Shown in pieces: positions 32,231 to 44,747 of a stretch of 64,000 bases of DNA. Position 1 is the first letter of the stretch. Each line of letters starts with the position of its first letter. The notes under the pieces are model-generated. The model was not told where the DNA came from and searched no databases. It was given only the letters and a program-made list of their open reading frames with translations. The DNA is taken from assembly GCA_023935145.1 (NCBI GenBank), contig CM043698.1:39953501-40017500 (forward strand). Reading direction: 5' to 3'. The translations under genes and the position numbers were made by a program. Source of the stretch: Bretschneidera sinensis (Eukaryota; Streptophyta; Magnoliopsida; Brassicales; Akaniaceae).

Positions 32231-32727
32231 AATTTCGAGGACGAAATTTTTATAAGGTGGGTAGAATTGTATTACCCGTATTCGTGAAGTAAGGGTAAAA
32301 AAGTAATTTAATAAATATGTCATGAAATTTAAATAATATATATTTACGCAAAGGATTAGTATTGAATAAAATAATTCTTTAAAAATAATTTGGGATGTGG
32401 ACGTCATTAAAAGAAAAGAAAAAAAATTTAGACGTCCAAAACATCCACAAGAAAAAAAAAGGAAAAGAAAAAAATAGTCAAAAATTCAAAAAATAAAAAA
32501 AAAATTTAAAGCAAAATATTGTGGCAGTAGGTGGCTTGCTGCCAAAGTAAGAAAAGAGAAAAAAAAAAAAAGGGCATTTGGTATAAATGCCATTTATTCT
32601 GTTCGTGGCAGCAAGAGAAGTTGGGGAGAGGGCAGTTGCAAATTTAAGAAGACAATTGCAAATTTCCTTACACGTCTCCAAAGTGTGGAGACCTTTGGAG
32701 GGGGACTGCTGAAGTTTTCAGCCCAAG

Positions 32728-32729
<2 letters not shown>

Positions 32730-32801
<72 letters not shown>
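32730..32801. repeat. (AT)n microsatellite
   Basis: About 72 bases of uninterrupted AT dinucleotides inside the Tek-1 3' LTR. Length in the true genome may differ because such runs are prone to slippage and assembly error. Confidence 0.95.
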
Positions 32802-32804
<3 letters not shown>

Positions 32805-33789
32805 GGTTCAGGCAAGTTACGCTAAAGGAGTTCGTTTAGTTTCATGTAATTCATTTGTTTTCTTAAAACATTTGGAGTTCAAAGAAATGCTGAAAGACCA
32901 AAATTTTGAAGGGGTTTTATGTGGAATTTCATAGAGAATCAGGAAAAGCTATCAGAAAAGCAGAAGGTAATAATATAATGGTTATTTTTGAATTTCTGAC
33001 ATTTATGAAGTTTCCCTGAATTCAAAGTGGGAATTTTCAAAGTGTGTGGTTTATATTGAATTGAAGAATAAATTAGAAAATTTATATAAATATGATGTCA
33101 GGTGTTGACGATCTACAACCGAAAGAATTTCTGAGAGAAATAGGAAAGGAAAGGAGGTGATCCACGGGTAGTTTTAAGAGCTATGTGGTGAGTTGAATTT
33201 ACTTTAAGTAGTCTAAATAAAAATCAATTATTTGGTGATAATATTAAATTTAATTATTAGAGTATGATTGGGTGGTAGATAAATCTTTGGTGGTATATAT
33301 GGTTTAAATGTTAGACTCGTAGAAAATTTTTATGTGAGAAGAAATATTATTGGAAAAATGAGTTGATTTAATAATAAAAGCGATAAATGAAATTTTTGAT
33401 GAGCTATGGTTGAGATTTTGATATGAATTTTTGAGGAGATAACTTTCAGTGGATCTTAACAAACTTTGATGGATGATTTGATGAGATTTGGGATGAAATT
33501 TAGTGAATTTTGACAAGTTTTAACGGATGATTTGATGTGATTTGGGATGAGAGAGTCTTAATGGAAAATTTTTATATAAATTTGAGAATGATCATGATAG
33601 CCAATTTAATTGTTTGGAATTTATGTTGTTTTTATATTACTCTTTGTATGTTCATTTGATATCATTGTTCATATGTATATGCATTAAATGAAAAGAAAAG
33701 AACCAATAAGGCAGCCGGTCTAATTGAAAAACTGTGACAGCTGATATATGCTGGAAATAAATTCCGTGACAGCCAGAATAAGTTGTAAA

Positions 33790-33930
33790 GAAAAGAACCA
33801 GGAGGGCAGCGGGTCTAATGAGAATGAAAGAACCGGGAAGGCAGCCGGTCTAAATGAGAATGAAAGAACTGGGAAGGCAGTCGGTCTAAATGTGAATGAA
33901 AGAACTGGAAAGGTAGTCGGTTTAAGATAA
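33790..33930 (+). repeat. 36-bp tandem repeat in the Tek-1 3' LTR
   Basis: Four units of the form AAGAACYGGGAAGGCAGYCG start about 35-36 bp apart (33794, 33829, 33865, 33901). The 5' LTR has only two dispersed units (about 473 and 572). Each unit holds short inverted arms ACCGG..CCGGT. The 60-residue frame across it, with a 12-residue period, is a product of the repeat. Confidence 0.85.
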
Positions 33931-34609
33931 TAACAACCTGTCCACAGGTAGGAAGACGTTCCTATTATAATCATTCATGCATTACATCTATTTTAAATTA
34001 TTGCATATATTATGGAAATGCTGATGTGTGGTATATTGTGGTGAGTTTATTTAGAGATGAATGAGTCTCCTAGAGAGAGACAGTTACAGTGAGAAAAAGA
34101 GAAAGAAACATAGAAATATGATAATATGGGAATTATTTAAATATTAGACATTTATGCTATTATCTAGTTATAGGAGAAATAATTGTTTAAATATTAATAG
34201 AATATTTACGAAATTGGAATACTTTTAGTAAATTTAATTCACTGAGCTTGTGAAGCTCATTTATCATTGTAATGATTATCAGGTAGCAGACAAGATAAAT
34301 AGTTTGGTGGGTTGAGAGGTAGTCAAGACAATTTTCTGTTAGCCACGTACGTGTCAATATCCTCAGACTAATGAGAAAATAAAACGAAAATTTTTATTGT
34401 AAATATTCATGCATTTATGTTTAAAGTAAATATCAGATTTGTTTACCTCCCCTGTTGAGGATTAAATTAAAAATTTCGGTTAGTATTTTATTTATTATTG
34501 CATATATGTGTCGTGCTGAGATTCTCAATATGTGATGACACCGTCTTGGGGGTGGCCAACCCGGGACGGGTCGTTACATATAGTTAGTAGCTTGACTATT
34601 GCTCTTCTT

Positions 34610-35800
34610 CTAGGCCAGATCAAGGAGAATTGTGGTGTTGTTATTGTCAACTCCACCATTCAAATAAGGCTTCAAACGTTTTCCATTTACTTTAAATGTC
34701 CCATTCTCATGAGTGACTTCTACTGCTCCATGGGGAAAAACTTTAACGACCGTGAATGGGCCTGACCATCGCAATTTGAGCTTTCCTAAAAAGAGGCGAG
34801 GTCGTGAATTGTAAAGCAAAACTTGTTGTCCGGGTAAAAACTCCTTCTTTGAGATGTACTTATCATGCCAAGTCTTGGTCCACTCCTTGTAGATTTTTTC
34901 TTTCTCATAAGCTTTATTGCGAAGCTCATCCATCTCATTAATTTGCAAAAAATGCTTTTCACCTTCCGCTTGGAGATCTATGTTTAGACGCTTCATCGCC
35001 TAATAAGCTTTATGCTCGAGCTCTATAAGAAGATGGCTTGCTTTCCCATAGACCAACCGATAAGGAGACATTCCTAAAGGTGTTTTGAACGCTGTCCGAT
35101 AAGCCCATAGCGCATCATCTAACTTTTTAGCCCAATCTTTTCGGGAGATGTTAATTGTTTTCTCTAGAGTTTGCTTCACATCCCTATTTGATACCTTTAC
35201 TTGTCCATTTATCTAAGGATGATAAGCTAATGTCGTCCGGTGTCTAACTCCATATTTTAATAATAGAGCTTCAAATTGCTTGTTGTAAAAGTGAGTTCCT
35301 TCATCGCTAATAATGGCCATTGGAGTCCCAAATCTGGTAAAAATATTCTTTCGGAGAAAATTAAGCCCCACTTTTCCATCATTAGTGGGAGTTGTGATTG
35401 CCTCTACCCACTTGGACATATAATCCACTGCTAGAAGAATGTATTTGTTGTTGTAGGATGAAGGGAATAGTCCCATGAAGTCAATACCTCAAACGTCAAA
35501 CAACTCCACCTCTAGAACATTTTGCAAAGGCATTTCATTTCATCTAGATATGTTCCCAGAATGTTGGCATCTATCACAAGCAGCAATAAAAGCATGAGCA
35601 TCCTTGAATAAGGTTGGCCAATAAAATCTGGATTGGAGAACTTTAGCTGTGGTCCAGTAAGCTCCAAAATGCCCTGCACATTCTAGTGTATAGCAATGCA
35701 TCAAAATGTCTGTCATATCCTCTTCTAGAACACATCACCTAATGATTTGGTATGCACAATGCCTATAGAGTACCAGTTCTTCCCAATAGTAGTGCTTTGA
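34610..35800 (-). pseudogene. Ath-3 integrase
   Basis: The C-terminal 128-residue block (34610-34996) has [20 protein letters not shown] and ends TTILLDLA. The core (35213-35476) has MGLFPSSYNNKYILLAVDYMSKWVE and AIISDEGTHF, holding the second catalytic Asp. The HHCC region lies near 35540-35690 in a broken frame (CDRCQHSGN-like residues). Stops separate the pieces. Confidence 0.82.
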
Positions 35801-37401
35801 TTCCGAGAAAAATCTCTTCTTTTATTGGTAATAAAAATCTGGAGGAACGATTTTTCTTGCAAGAAAATTGACATAATCTGCATACCAATGTAGAGACTTG
35901 TTAGAAGAAATTACTAAAATTTTCTCATCCGGGAAATTATCATCTGTGGGCGATAGTTGGGACTCAAGTTGCTCTTGTAACTCCAGCCATGAGAGATGAT
36001 CCGCCACCAAATTTTCAGTTCCCTTATTGTCTTTAATCTCAATATCAAACTCTTGCAATAAGAGAACCCAACGGATGACTCTTGACTTAGCTTCTTTCTT
36101 GATAATAAGGTATTTAATTGCAGAATGATTGGTATAGACTATTACCCTATTCCCAATGAGATATGGCCAAAACTTGTCAAAAGCAAAGACTATAGCAAGT
36201 AGCTCCTTCTCGGTTGTGGCGTAGTTGAGTTGGGCATCATTAAGGATCCGGCTATCATAATAAATTATGAGAAACTGCTTGTTCTTTCACTGCCCCAATA
36301 CCACTCCAACCGCATAGCCACTTGCATCACACATCAATTCAAATGGTAGATCCCAATCCGGTGCTAAAACAATTGGAGCTGACACAAGCTTCTCTGTAAG
36401 TAACAAGAACGCTTTCTCACACTCTTCATCAAAGACGAATGGAGTTTCCTTCACCAGTAAGCTACAAAGGGGTTTGGAAATCTTGGAGAAATCCTTGATG
36501 AATCTTTTATAAATCCTACATGTCCAAGAAAACTCCTAACTCCCTTTAGAGTTGATAGAGGTGGCAGCTTCTCTATTGTTTCAATCTTGGCTCTATCCAC
36601 TTCAATCCCTTTAGAACAGATCCGATGACCCAAGACTATTCCCACTTTTACCATGAGGTGACACTTCTCCCAATTAAGCATAAGGTTAGTTTCTTCACAT
36701 CACTCCAAAACTAACGCCAAATTCCCAAGGCAATTATCAAAAGAAGATCCGAATATAGAAAAATCATCCATGAAAATTTCAATAATCCATTCTACCATAT
36801 CCGAAAAGATTGCCATCATACACCTTTGGAAAGTGGCTAGCACATTAGAAAGCCTAAAGGGAATTCATTGGAAAGCAAAAGTACCGTAAGGGTATGTGAA
36901 GGTGGTCTTCTCCTGGTCTCCCAATGTTATAGCTATTTGATTATACCCTGAATAGCCATCTAGGAAGCAATAGTAATCATGCCCGGCTAGCCTATCCAAC
37001 ATTTGATCAATGAATGGCAAGAGAAAGTGGTTCTTCCGAATGACTTTGTTCAGTTTTCGGTAATCCATGCAAATTCTCCACCCAGTGTCGATTCTTGTAA
37101 GGATTAACTCATTGTTAGCATTTTTCACCACCGTCATTCCTCCTTTCTTTGGTACTACTTGAATAGGACTAACCCATGAGCTATTAGAAATTGGGTAAGT
37201 CACTCCGGCATCTAAACAATTTAAGATCTCTTTACGCACCACTTCCTTCATTGTCGGATTGAGTCTTCTTTGGTGCTCTATCGTCAACTTGCACTCTTCT
37301 TCCAATAAAATTCGGTGTATACAAATAGAAGGGCTAATTCCCTTGATATCAGCTAGTGTCCACCCAATAGCTGCCTTATGTTTTCTAAGCACTCTCAACA
37401 A
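35801..37401 (-). pseudogene. Ath-3 reverse transcriptase and RNase H
   Basis: The RT N-half (36865-37401) contains AGVTYPISNSSWVSPIQVV, CMDYRKLN and FLLPFIDQMLDRLAG. The catalytic box FMDDFSIFG lies near 36770 in the next open piece. LNWEKCHLMVKVGIVLGH and VRSFLGHVGF follow (36451-36681). RNase H continues to about 35822, where [16 protein letters not shown] ends the domain. Frame breaks at about 36860, 36510 and 36450. Confidence 0.85.
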
Positions 37402-38364
37402 CTTTCTTCTTCTTTAGTAGAAAGCTTAGATCAAATAATTACCGAAAAAGTAGATGATTCACCAAGATAAGCATACTGAAGGTGTTTCAGTAAAGGCTTG
37501 AGCTCTAATACAAGTGACTTTTCAATAGATGGAAGAGGCATCTATCGCTTGGATGCTAAAACAACTCTCATTTGTATCTGGATACTTGATAGCATTAAAA
37601 ACATTAAAGGTTACCTCCTCCTCTTGTACCCTTAACCGTAATTCTGCCCTTTAGACATCAATAAGAGCTCAACTAGTAGCTAAGAATGGTCTACCAAGAA
37701 TGATGGGGATTTCCCAATCCTCCTCCATGTCTAGAATGATGAAGTCAGCTGGAAAAATAAACTTGTCCACTTTAACAAGCACATCTTCAATAATTCCCCG
37801 TAGGTGTTTTATTGAGCGGTCCACTAATTACAATGAAACTGTAGTAGGTCTCGCCTCACCTAATCCAAGCTTTCTGAAAATAGACAAAGGCATTAGATTA
37901 ATACTTGCACCTAAATCACATAAAGCTCTTTCAAACATAGAATTTCCAATTGAACATGGGATAGTGAAGCTCCCTGGGTCCTTAAGCTTTAGAGGCAATT
38001 TATTTTGTAGAATTGCACTGCACTATTCAGTAAGGGCTACCGTTTCATACTCTTCCAATTTCCTCTTATTTGACAAGATATCCTTCATAAATTTCACATA
38101 GCTCAGCATTTGTTCGAGGGCATCTGCAAAAGGAATGTTAATATGCAATTTTTTAAACACATCTATAAATTTAGAAAATTGCTTATCAAGCTTATTCTTT
38201 TTTGGTCGTTGAGGGAATGGAACTCTTAGTGCCGGATCCTGTGGTGGGATTGGTTGAATTTCGAAAATCTCCTTCAATGGTGTTATGTGAAGTTGCACCT
38301 CTTGACCTTCTTTTTCGAACTTCTCACATCTTGTTGGAGTTTCTAACTCTTTCTCGCTTCTCAA
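37402..38364 (-). pseudogene. Ath-3 protease and gag-pol linker
   Basis: On the minus strand the conserved block [13 protein letters not shown] lies near 37690, with [15 protein letters not shown] before it. The block around 37850-37950 corresponds to the active-site LGASINLMPLS. In-frame stops follow ATS and IDV, where this family normally has Arg and Gln, consistent with CGA-to-TGA and CAA-to-TAA. 38023-38364 is the upstream linker (FIDVFKKLHINIPFADALEQM). Confidence 0.78.
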
Positions 38365-39610
38365 AGTGATTGCCTTGCACTGCTCCTTTGGATCAATTTA
38401 GTCATGCTAGGCAAATTACTTTGTTGTCTCCCAGTGAGCATATTGGCCAATTAACCAACTTGGACTTCTAAATTCTGAATGGAAGCTGCTTGATTATGAA
38501 AATTGGTCTTAGTTTATGTTATGAATCGGTTGGTGTTATTTGCCAATTGTGCCATTGCTTCTTCAAGTGCCGATTTCTCTTTTGGTGGGTCACTAGATGA
38601 CGGACCAGGTGGCGGCTTCAATACATTTTGATTATTCCATGAAAATTTTGGATGATTCCTCCATCCGGAATTATATGTTGCACTGTATGGATTGTTCTAC
38701 CGATTGTAATTTGCAACAAAGTGTGCTTGCTCGGCTTGGGATTGAGAGAAGGGGTTTCCCACTTGACATTCTTCACTCGGATGGTTTCCATGGCAAAAAT
38801 CACAAACTGGTGGTGTCAAGTGAATGGAATTAGCCGTCAGTTGGTTAGCCTTCAATTGTTGAGTAAGAGTGTGGACTTGAGCTGCCAAGGTAGTTATAAC
38901 TTCAATCTCATGTAATCCCATTGCCTTCTTCGATAAAATCCTCTCACTCGGCCATTGATAGTTGTTCATGACCATCTCCCCCAACAGATCATATGCATCA
39001 TCCTAGTTTTTCCCATAAATAATCCTCCTGAAGCTGCATCTATCGGAGTTCTTGAAGAACCACTAAGTCCATTATAGAAGTTTTGAACTTGCATCCACTT
39101 CAGCAATCCATGGTGAGGGCATCGCCTAAGTAGGTCTTTATATCACTCCTAAGCCTCATAAAGTGATTTGCCTTCAATTTAAGCAAAATTTGAAATTTCG
39201 TTGCTCATCTTCGCTGTCTTGGCCGATGGAAAAAATTTAGCAAGAAACTTCTGAGCTAACTCCTCCCAACTAGTGATTGAATCTGTGGGAAGTGAATTTA
39301 GCCAATTCTTTGCTCTGTCTCGAAGAGAGAATGGAAATAGCTGGAGGTGAATGGCATCATCAGTAACGCCATTGTGCTTGAAAGTGTCGCAAATTTCCAA
39401 AAAACTTGCTATATGAGCATTAGGGTCATCACTTGGCAGCCCATGGAACTGAATTGATGTCTGGATCATATGTAGGATAGATGGCTTAATCTCAAAGTTG
39501 TTGGCTTCAATAGTAGGCTTCCTGATAATTGAATGGATTCCTGTGACCTGTGGTAGAGCAAAATCCCTTAGTGCCTGTGTGTCACGTCTTGGATTCTCGT
39601 TGTCTGCCAT
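38365..39610 (-). pseudogene. Ath-3 gag
   Basis: It starts [20 protein letters not shown] (39610). The gag core is [30 protein letters not shown] and [24 protein letters not shown] at 39179 stops it where related proteins have Gln. 38697-38984 has a zinc knuckle CDFCHGNHPSEEC and then a WRNHPKFSW-like block. Later stops and short frame shifts follow. It is an Athila-like gag of a different subfamily from Ath-1. Confidence 0.85.
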
Positions 39611-39810
39611 AGTGCTGGAACGTTTTTGAGCTTCTCACTTCTTTTTCCTTAGTCCCTTTGTAGTTTTCTCGATTTCGGGATCGTAAGGTAGTAACTCCAA
39701 ACTCTTGCGTCGTCTCATACACTAAACAAAAACCTGAAAATAAAAGACAAAATAAATCAAATTAGACCAAGTTTGACTAGTATTCCTATTATCAATAATT
39801 TTCTCTAAGT

Positions 39811-39827
39811 CCCCGACAACGACGCCA
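39811..39827 (-). other. Ath-3 primer binding site, tRNA-Asp type
   Basis: On the minus strand it reads TGGCGTCGTTGTCGGGG, two bases from the plant tRNA-Asp 3' end, six bases from the LTR. Confidence 0.82.
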
Positions 39828-39833
39828 AAAACT

Positions 39834-41475
39834 TGTTGATAAAAGCGTAAGTGCACGAATCGTAACAAGCAATAAAGTGAATGAGTAAGAGTATCGTCCC
39901 ACGAGGATTGAAAAATTACTAATAAGTACCAAAATTTATTAAACTATAATTTATTTGATAATTCGAATGAGAGTGAATTTTTGAACTAGAGAGTTGAAAA
40001 TAATGAAATTAAATAAGCAAGTTAAGATCAAGGAAACAAGATTCTAGGGCTTTTGATTCACCATAACTTATCCTATGCGAATTTCCTATTTGAACTAATT
40101 GCAATTATTTCCTATTATTGATAATCGAGTCTCTAATTTATTCATTAATCTTTCTTATGCATTAACAAAATATTCCAACAAGAAAATCTTCTATATCTCT
40201 ATGAAAACTCTAAACCTGTCAAAATTCAGTTAGAACAAGAAACCCCATAAATATTACGCAAGTCCATAGATATCTCTATCCTACAGATTCCTTATGGTAT
40301 CTCAAACATATGCTGAAACAATTATCACTTTTCAATCTCAAAGTGAATCCCAAATCATGCAAATGTTGATCAATCATTCACAAGCATTAAGTCTAGAATG
40401 AAATACTCAACAATATGAAACAACTACTAAATTAGTTCAATTAAAGGAAGATTCAAATAATCATAGTTAGGCTACATCTTGACCCCAGAAAATGGAGATT
40501 AGTTCATGATAAACTTGAATAAAAACATAATCAAAGGGTTTAGCATCAAGAAATTGAAAAAAATTCGGAATAAAGAAAAAAACTTAAAAACCAGTCTTCT
40601 CTTTGATGTTCTGCTTCCTTTGATTGCTCCAAAAAATGAATCCCCAAAAAAAAACTGTGAAAGAAGCTAGCATGCATCTGGTTCTCTCCCAAGTGATAGA
40701 CCCCTCTTCCCCCTTTCTCTGGAACCAACCTCCCAAGGAAAGAAAATAATTCCCCCTTTCTGAATTGTAGATTCTGCAAATTTTTGGCCTCATATTGTGG
40801 GGTTGTTTCCGCCTCCAAAACATTCAAATCACAAGACTTCTATTTGAGGAACAATTATAACCCATTGACATAGCTTTCCAACACTTCTTAAATCAGCTCA
40901 ATAAAATGTCATACGAGTAAGATATGGTGAGATTACTTGAGACTGTCCAGAGACATTTCCAATTCGAGATTACATTAAGATCCCTTCCATTTAGCTTTCA
41001 TTTCTTTTGATTGGGTTAGGCTAAGCCCACTTGAATTGAGCTCTATCTTTTGGGCCATGGGATTTATTATTTTTAGCTTCATCTTACTAAGATAGCAAAC
41101 TTGACTCGATTTGCATTGCAGGCTAAGGGATGTTCCAGAACGCCAACAGTGCAGGTGCAGCAGCTTCAAGCCCAGTTTCAACCTTGATGCAACCAGTATC
41201 TCTGAAAACTCAAAACATGAAAGTTGTAGAGATTATTTTTGGCATTCCATAGCATCTTTAATCATCTCAATTAGAGCTTTGATGAGATATTTATTTCTAG
41301 ATTATGAAGCGATGTCGAAACTGTCCAAAATCGCCCAATTAGCTTCGTTTTGTACTTAACGCCTCCATTTGCATCCTAAATCAAAATATAAGAATAATGA
41401 GTACATTTGGGCACCAAATAAATATAAAAGACTAAACATTAAGGGAGAAAAATATGATATTTTGCATTCTCATCA
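39834..41475 (-). repeat. Ath-3 5' LTR
   Basis: Plus-strand ends TGTTGATAAAAG and ATTCTCATCA, 1642 bp. The boundary is set by the primer site on one side and by TG..CA ends on the other; its partner is outside the window. The next five bases, gatat (41476-41480), would be its TSD. I see no palindrome array in it and no gene. Confidence 0.8.
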
Positions 41476-42420
41476 GATATTTAGTTTAATCCCAAATGTT
41501 TTGATGTAGACAAACTCTGCATTTATTACTGATGAGTTCATTAAGTATGCAGAATCAGAGAAAGATTTGGAATCAAAGATTAGAGGGTCAACCAACAAAG
41601 AAGCCAACCAATTGGCAGAGGATCGATAGAGAAGGACCAACCGACTGACTAGTTACCTATCTAATGAGGAAGTCAGCTGACCAGCCAGCTACCTCGTGAG
41701 GCAGTCAGCTGCTTAGTCGATCGGTACGAGAAGTTTTGCATATAAAGACATGTTTGGTTGAAGTTAAAATCCAGAGGAGCTACAAAGGAGGAACCAATCG
41801 ACTGATGAGGAGCCGGTTGACTATCACAGTGCAAATAAATTTTGGACCGGCTTGAAGACTCGGTCTATTGAAAAAGAAGACCAATCGATTGGAGATGTCT
41901 GTTGGAGATAAAAATATCTGCATTTAAGAAGAATTATAGTCAGAAAAGGAATGTTTGGAGTTGCTTTTTATGAAAGCTTAATTGGAGCCATAAATTAGAG
42001 GTTGCTCAAGGGCGTTCAGTAATAAATAAGAATCAGTCTCAAGTTTTTCTTACAAGCTAAAAATCTAGTTTTGTTTACTACTCTAGTAGTGTTTAATTTG
42101 TAATCTGTAAGCGCTGTGAGACCATGAGTGATATCTCTTTAAGGTTGCTTGCTACTTGTAAAGTCAAGGAGAGTGTAAAGCTTTTCTTGGTACCCAAAAA
42201 TCCAAGTAGATGCAATGTTTGAGGATCAGTGGAACTGAGTAAACCGAGGAGGCCTATTTGAGAATTGGACGTAAGCACGATTATTGTCAAACCACTATAA
42301 ATCTGTGTTCCCTTTTTCTCTCTCTTTAGATCTTTCATTTCTGTTTAATTCTTCAATATTGTTTATTGTGCTAATCATTCAAATCTCTTGTAGAACGAGC
42401 TCACCTCCACTCATATTTCC
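41476..42420 (+). repeat. Old Sirevirus-type LTR remnant
   Basis: It opens with TTTTGATGTAGACAAACT, and toward the end reads GAATTGGACGTAAGCACGA and CCACTATAAATCTGTGTTCC, features of SIRE/Maximus LTRs. Palindromic TCGA sites occur at 41596-41880: CCAATCGATTGG (about 41881) is a perfect palindrome, with CCAATCGACTG and CCAACCGACTG as partial copies. No gag or pol adjoins, so it is a solo or truncated LTR. Ath-3 inserted close to its left end. The right edge is approximate. Confidence 0.6.
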
Positions 42421-42733
42421 TAACAAATCCAATTACTCGTATATTGAATTCACAATTGCACTTCCAAATCAAAAAGATTTCAAGACTATTTTGATTTTCA
42501 AGTCTGAAAAAATGATAAAACATAAATAAACATACTGAGAGAGAGAAACTCATACTCATATGAAATTAAGTTATGGGATTTTAACTAAAGACATGTCTAA
42601 TCAATGATCAAAATTCTTCCCAAAAAATTATTGTTAACTACCATTTTATAGTAAATAGACAAAAGGAAAAAGTGAGAGCTATATTAGTAGTGTGTTTATC
42701 TAACACTAGTAAGCTTAACTTGAACAACCTCGT
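42421..42733. other. Unassigned AT-rich stretch
   Basis: No coding signal, repeat boundary or RNA gene that I can recognise. It ends with ctcgt, the left TSD of solo LTR-1. Confidence 0.5.
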
Positions 42734-44045
42734 TGATTACGCCCAAAGAATAATGCGGTAGTTGTAGCACAACTTTGGGGTGTTGATTCCATAGGGAGAC
42801 AAATTAAAAGAATATTAGAACGTACAAAGAAACTAAAGAATAATATCGAATGATTGATGGAGAATAAAGATTAATTGTAAATGCAAATTTAAAACAAAGT
42901 AAAGATAAACAGTAAAGCGTCGGGAATCCCTTGCACAAATAAGGTATTTTAATTACTCTTAATTCGTTGAATAACTCAATTGGGAACTCAATTTCCAAAA
43001 TTCCCAATCGGAAGATATAGATTTATAAACCAAGATTAAACCACATGTAACCCTTTTGAAAAATCATCTACCACTTTTAAAATACGTAAATTATTATCAC
43101 TATTGAGAAAATCCAATGACGACAATATACTCAGGAAGCGATATTGCAGCAAAGAACTAAATCAATATAGATAAATAATTAATCCCAACATAATCAAAGA
43201 GCTAAACCATTCAATAGAAAAAGCATGATTGAATCTATAAACAAAATAAATTCTAAGATTATTCAGAAAAAAAACATCACCAATGAATTGCAAATGATAA
43301 AACAACAGAGTTTTAGTAATTAAAACTCAAATACATAAATTAAAAATAAACAGAAATATCATTAACTGTGCAAGTTCATTCCTAGCCCCACTTAAGAATT
43401 TAGTTACCCATAAATATAATGGACAACAAAAATCTCAAGGGAAAGAATTGATCTTGATGTAAGCATCCCCCCTTGGTAGCAAAGCCTTGGAGATTCCTCA
43501 GCTTGCCCTCCAAAATCCTCCAGATTGCTCCCAAAAGCCCCAGATCTGCTCCCAGATGATCCTCAAACCTGAAGTGGAGTAGGCCTTTTATAGGGAAACA
43601 CCATGAGTGCAATGTGTTTCCAATCCGATGTGGGATGTGAGATGTAGAAATGTGTTTCCAAATGATGTGGGATGTGGGATTTAAGCCTTCACATGCCCTT
43701 CAAAACTTCTGCCCACGCTGAAATCTTGCACAGCCTGACATTTGTCTACTAAAACTGCCATAACTTTCTCTAGAAAAATCATTTTTATGAGCCGTAAAAT
43801 TCTCCAGAAAATAGACTTCCAGATCTTTCTAAGCATATATGGCTCATCTCTTGGTTCTTTCTACATAAATACAGTTTAATTTGCAAAAATGACTGATCTG
43901 TACGGGTAATTCTGGCAATTTAGTGAAACTCCTTTCCAAGTGCTTGTGAACTTGTAAAACAATGAAAAATAACTCAAAGTAACAAATTCCTAAGCTAAAA
44001 AATGTAAATTAAGGGGCAAAAATATACAATATTTGGCACTCATCA
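42734..44045 (-). mobile_element. Solo LTR-1, Athila-like, chimeric
   Basis: Plus-strand ends TGATTACGCCC and CACTCATCA, 1312 bp, flanked by a perfect TSD ctcgt (42729-42733 and 44046-44050), with no internal region. In transcription sense its start half (about 43540-44045) matches the Ath-2 LTR, while its end (42734-42800) matches the end of the Ath-4 LTR (CAACTACCGCATTA, GGGCGTAATCA). It results from recombination between two LTRs of one element. Confidence 0.88.
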
Positions 44046-44217
44046 CTCGTCCACAAACTTTTCCAAATCCAAAATATTCTCTTTTCTTCCTGACTGAAAA
44101 TTAGAAAAAGGAAAAACAAAACAAACAATTAAGTTCAATATAAATATCAAGATATAGCAACTATAAACAAAAATGATTCCGTAACAAATATATTTTTTTA
44201 ATTTTTTTAAAACTTAT

Positions 44218-44747
44218 TGTAAGAATTGTAATACAACAATCCTACCCTAGAATGAATCATAACCGGATTGTAGAACACCTAATAGAACATAACTAAAATG
44301 ATAACCTTAGAGCGTATCTATTTTGGACTCCATAATGAACCACGCAACGAAAATTAGAGATCTTTATGAAGTCATACGAACAAGAATGCCAAACCTGAAA
44401 CTATTAGTGAAAATAAATCGACTAGAGCTTTCCTTCATTTTTCCTCTTGTTAATTAGCTTCCTCAATGAGATAGAAAACTGTATAGTTATCTTTTTTGGA
44501 ATAGGAAGAGGAAACCTAACCATAATCCTTATATAGTATCCTATTGGACTACTTATCAAAACCCTAATGGGTTACTATAACCCACACCAGTCAATCCATA
44601 CTCAATGCACAAGATTTAAGCCCAATTAACAGATCACCGTATATGAGCTCTCTTTAAGTCTTACCGATAGAGTAATTACTTAGCCTATTTTGACTAAACC
44701 CAAAATCTAGAAATAATGTAAGCCCACCTTATAGGAAAATACTAACA
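44218..44747 (-). repeat. Cop-1 3' LTR
   Basis: Ends TGTAAGAATTG and ATACTAACA, 530 bp. It is followed by TTCTCCCACTTGG, the complement of a copia polypurine tract. It aligns with 54557-54915. Confidence 0.82.

Larger units (their letters stand above)
1..34578 (+). mobile_element. Tek-1: Tekay/Del-type Ty3/gypsy chromovirus, decayed and split
   Basis: The ends are two copies of one LTR (1-1245, left end outside the window; 32268-34578). Between them lies the order gag, protease, reverse transcriptase (3188-3656, continuing from 30802), RNase H, integrase and a chromodomain-like tail, which is the Ty3/gypsy order and marks a chromovirus. Its reverse transcriptase is split by Ath-1 (3662-30801). 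The primer site at 1250 resembles initiator tRNA-Met. All coding parts have stops and frame changes, so it cannot move on its own. It sits inside Ath-3, whose integrase end starts right after 34578. Its own TSD cannot be checked because the left junction lies outside the window. Confidence 0.88.
32268..34578 (+). repeat. Tek-1 3' LTR
   Basis: It starts TGTATTACCCG after the purine-rich end ttataaggtgggtagaa, with the chromovirus phrase TTTCGAGGACGAAATTT at 32233-32249. It ends GGGTCGTTACA. Length 2311 bp. From 33237 it matches 1-1245. It includes an (AT)n run and a 36-bp tandem repeat. Confidence 0.9.
34579..41475 (-). mobile_element. Ath-3: Athila-like Ty3/gypsy element, partial
   Basis: It reads on the minus strand from its 5' LTR (39834-41475) through gag, protease, RT, RNase H and integrase to 34579, where Tek-1 interrupts it just after integrase. 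Its 3' UTR and 3' LTR must lie left of the window. Many stops and small frame changes make it a pseudo-element. It is the oldest layer of the left nest by order of insertion. Confidence 0.88.

Noticed and set aside
33748..33930. Small repeat protein with a 12-residue period
   Set aside because: The 36-bp tandem repeat in the Tek-1 LTR gives this period by itself; the 5' LTR does not encode it.
40546..40827. 93-residue minus-strand frame
   Set aside because: It lies within the Ath-3 LTR, overlaps another frame on the same strand and has no family resemblance.
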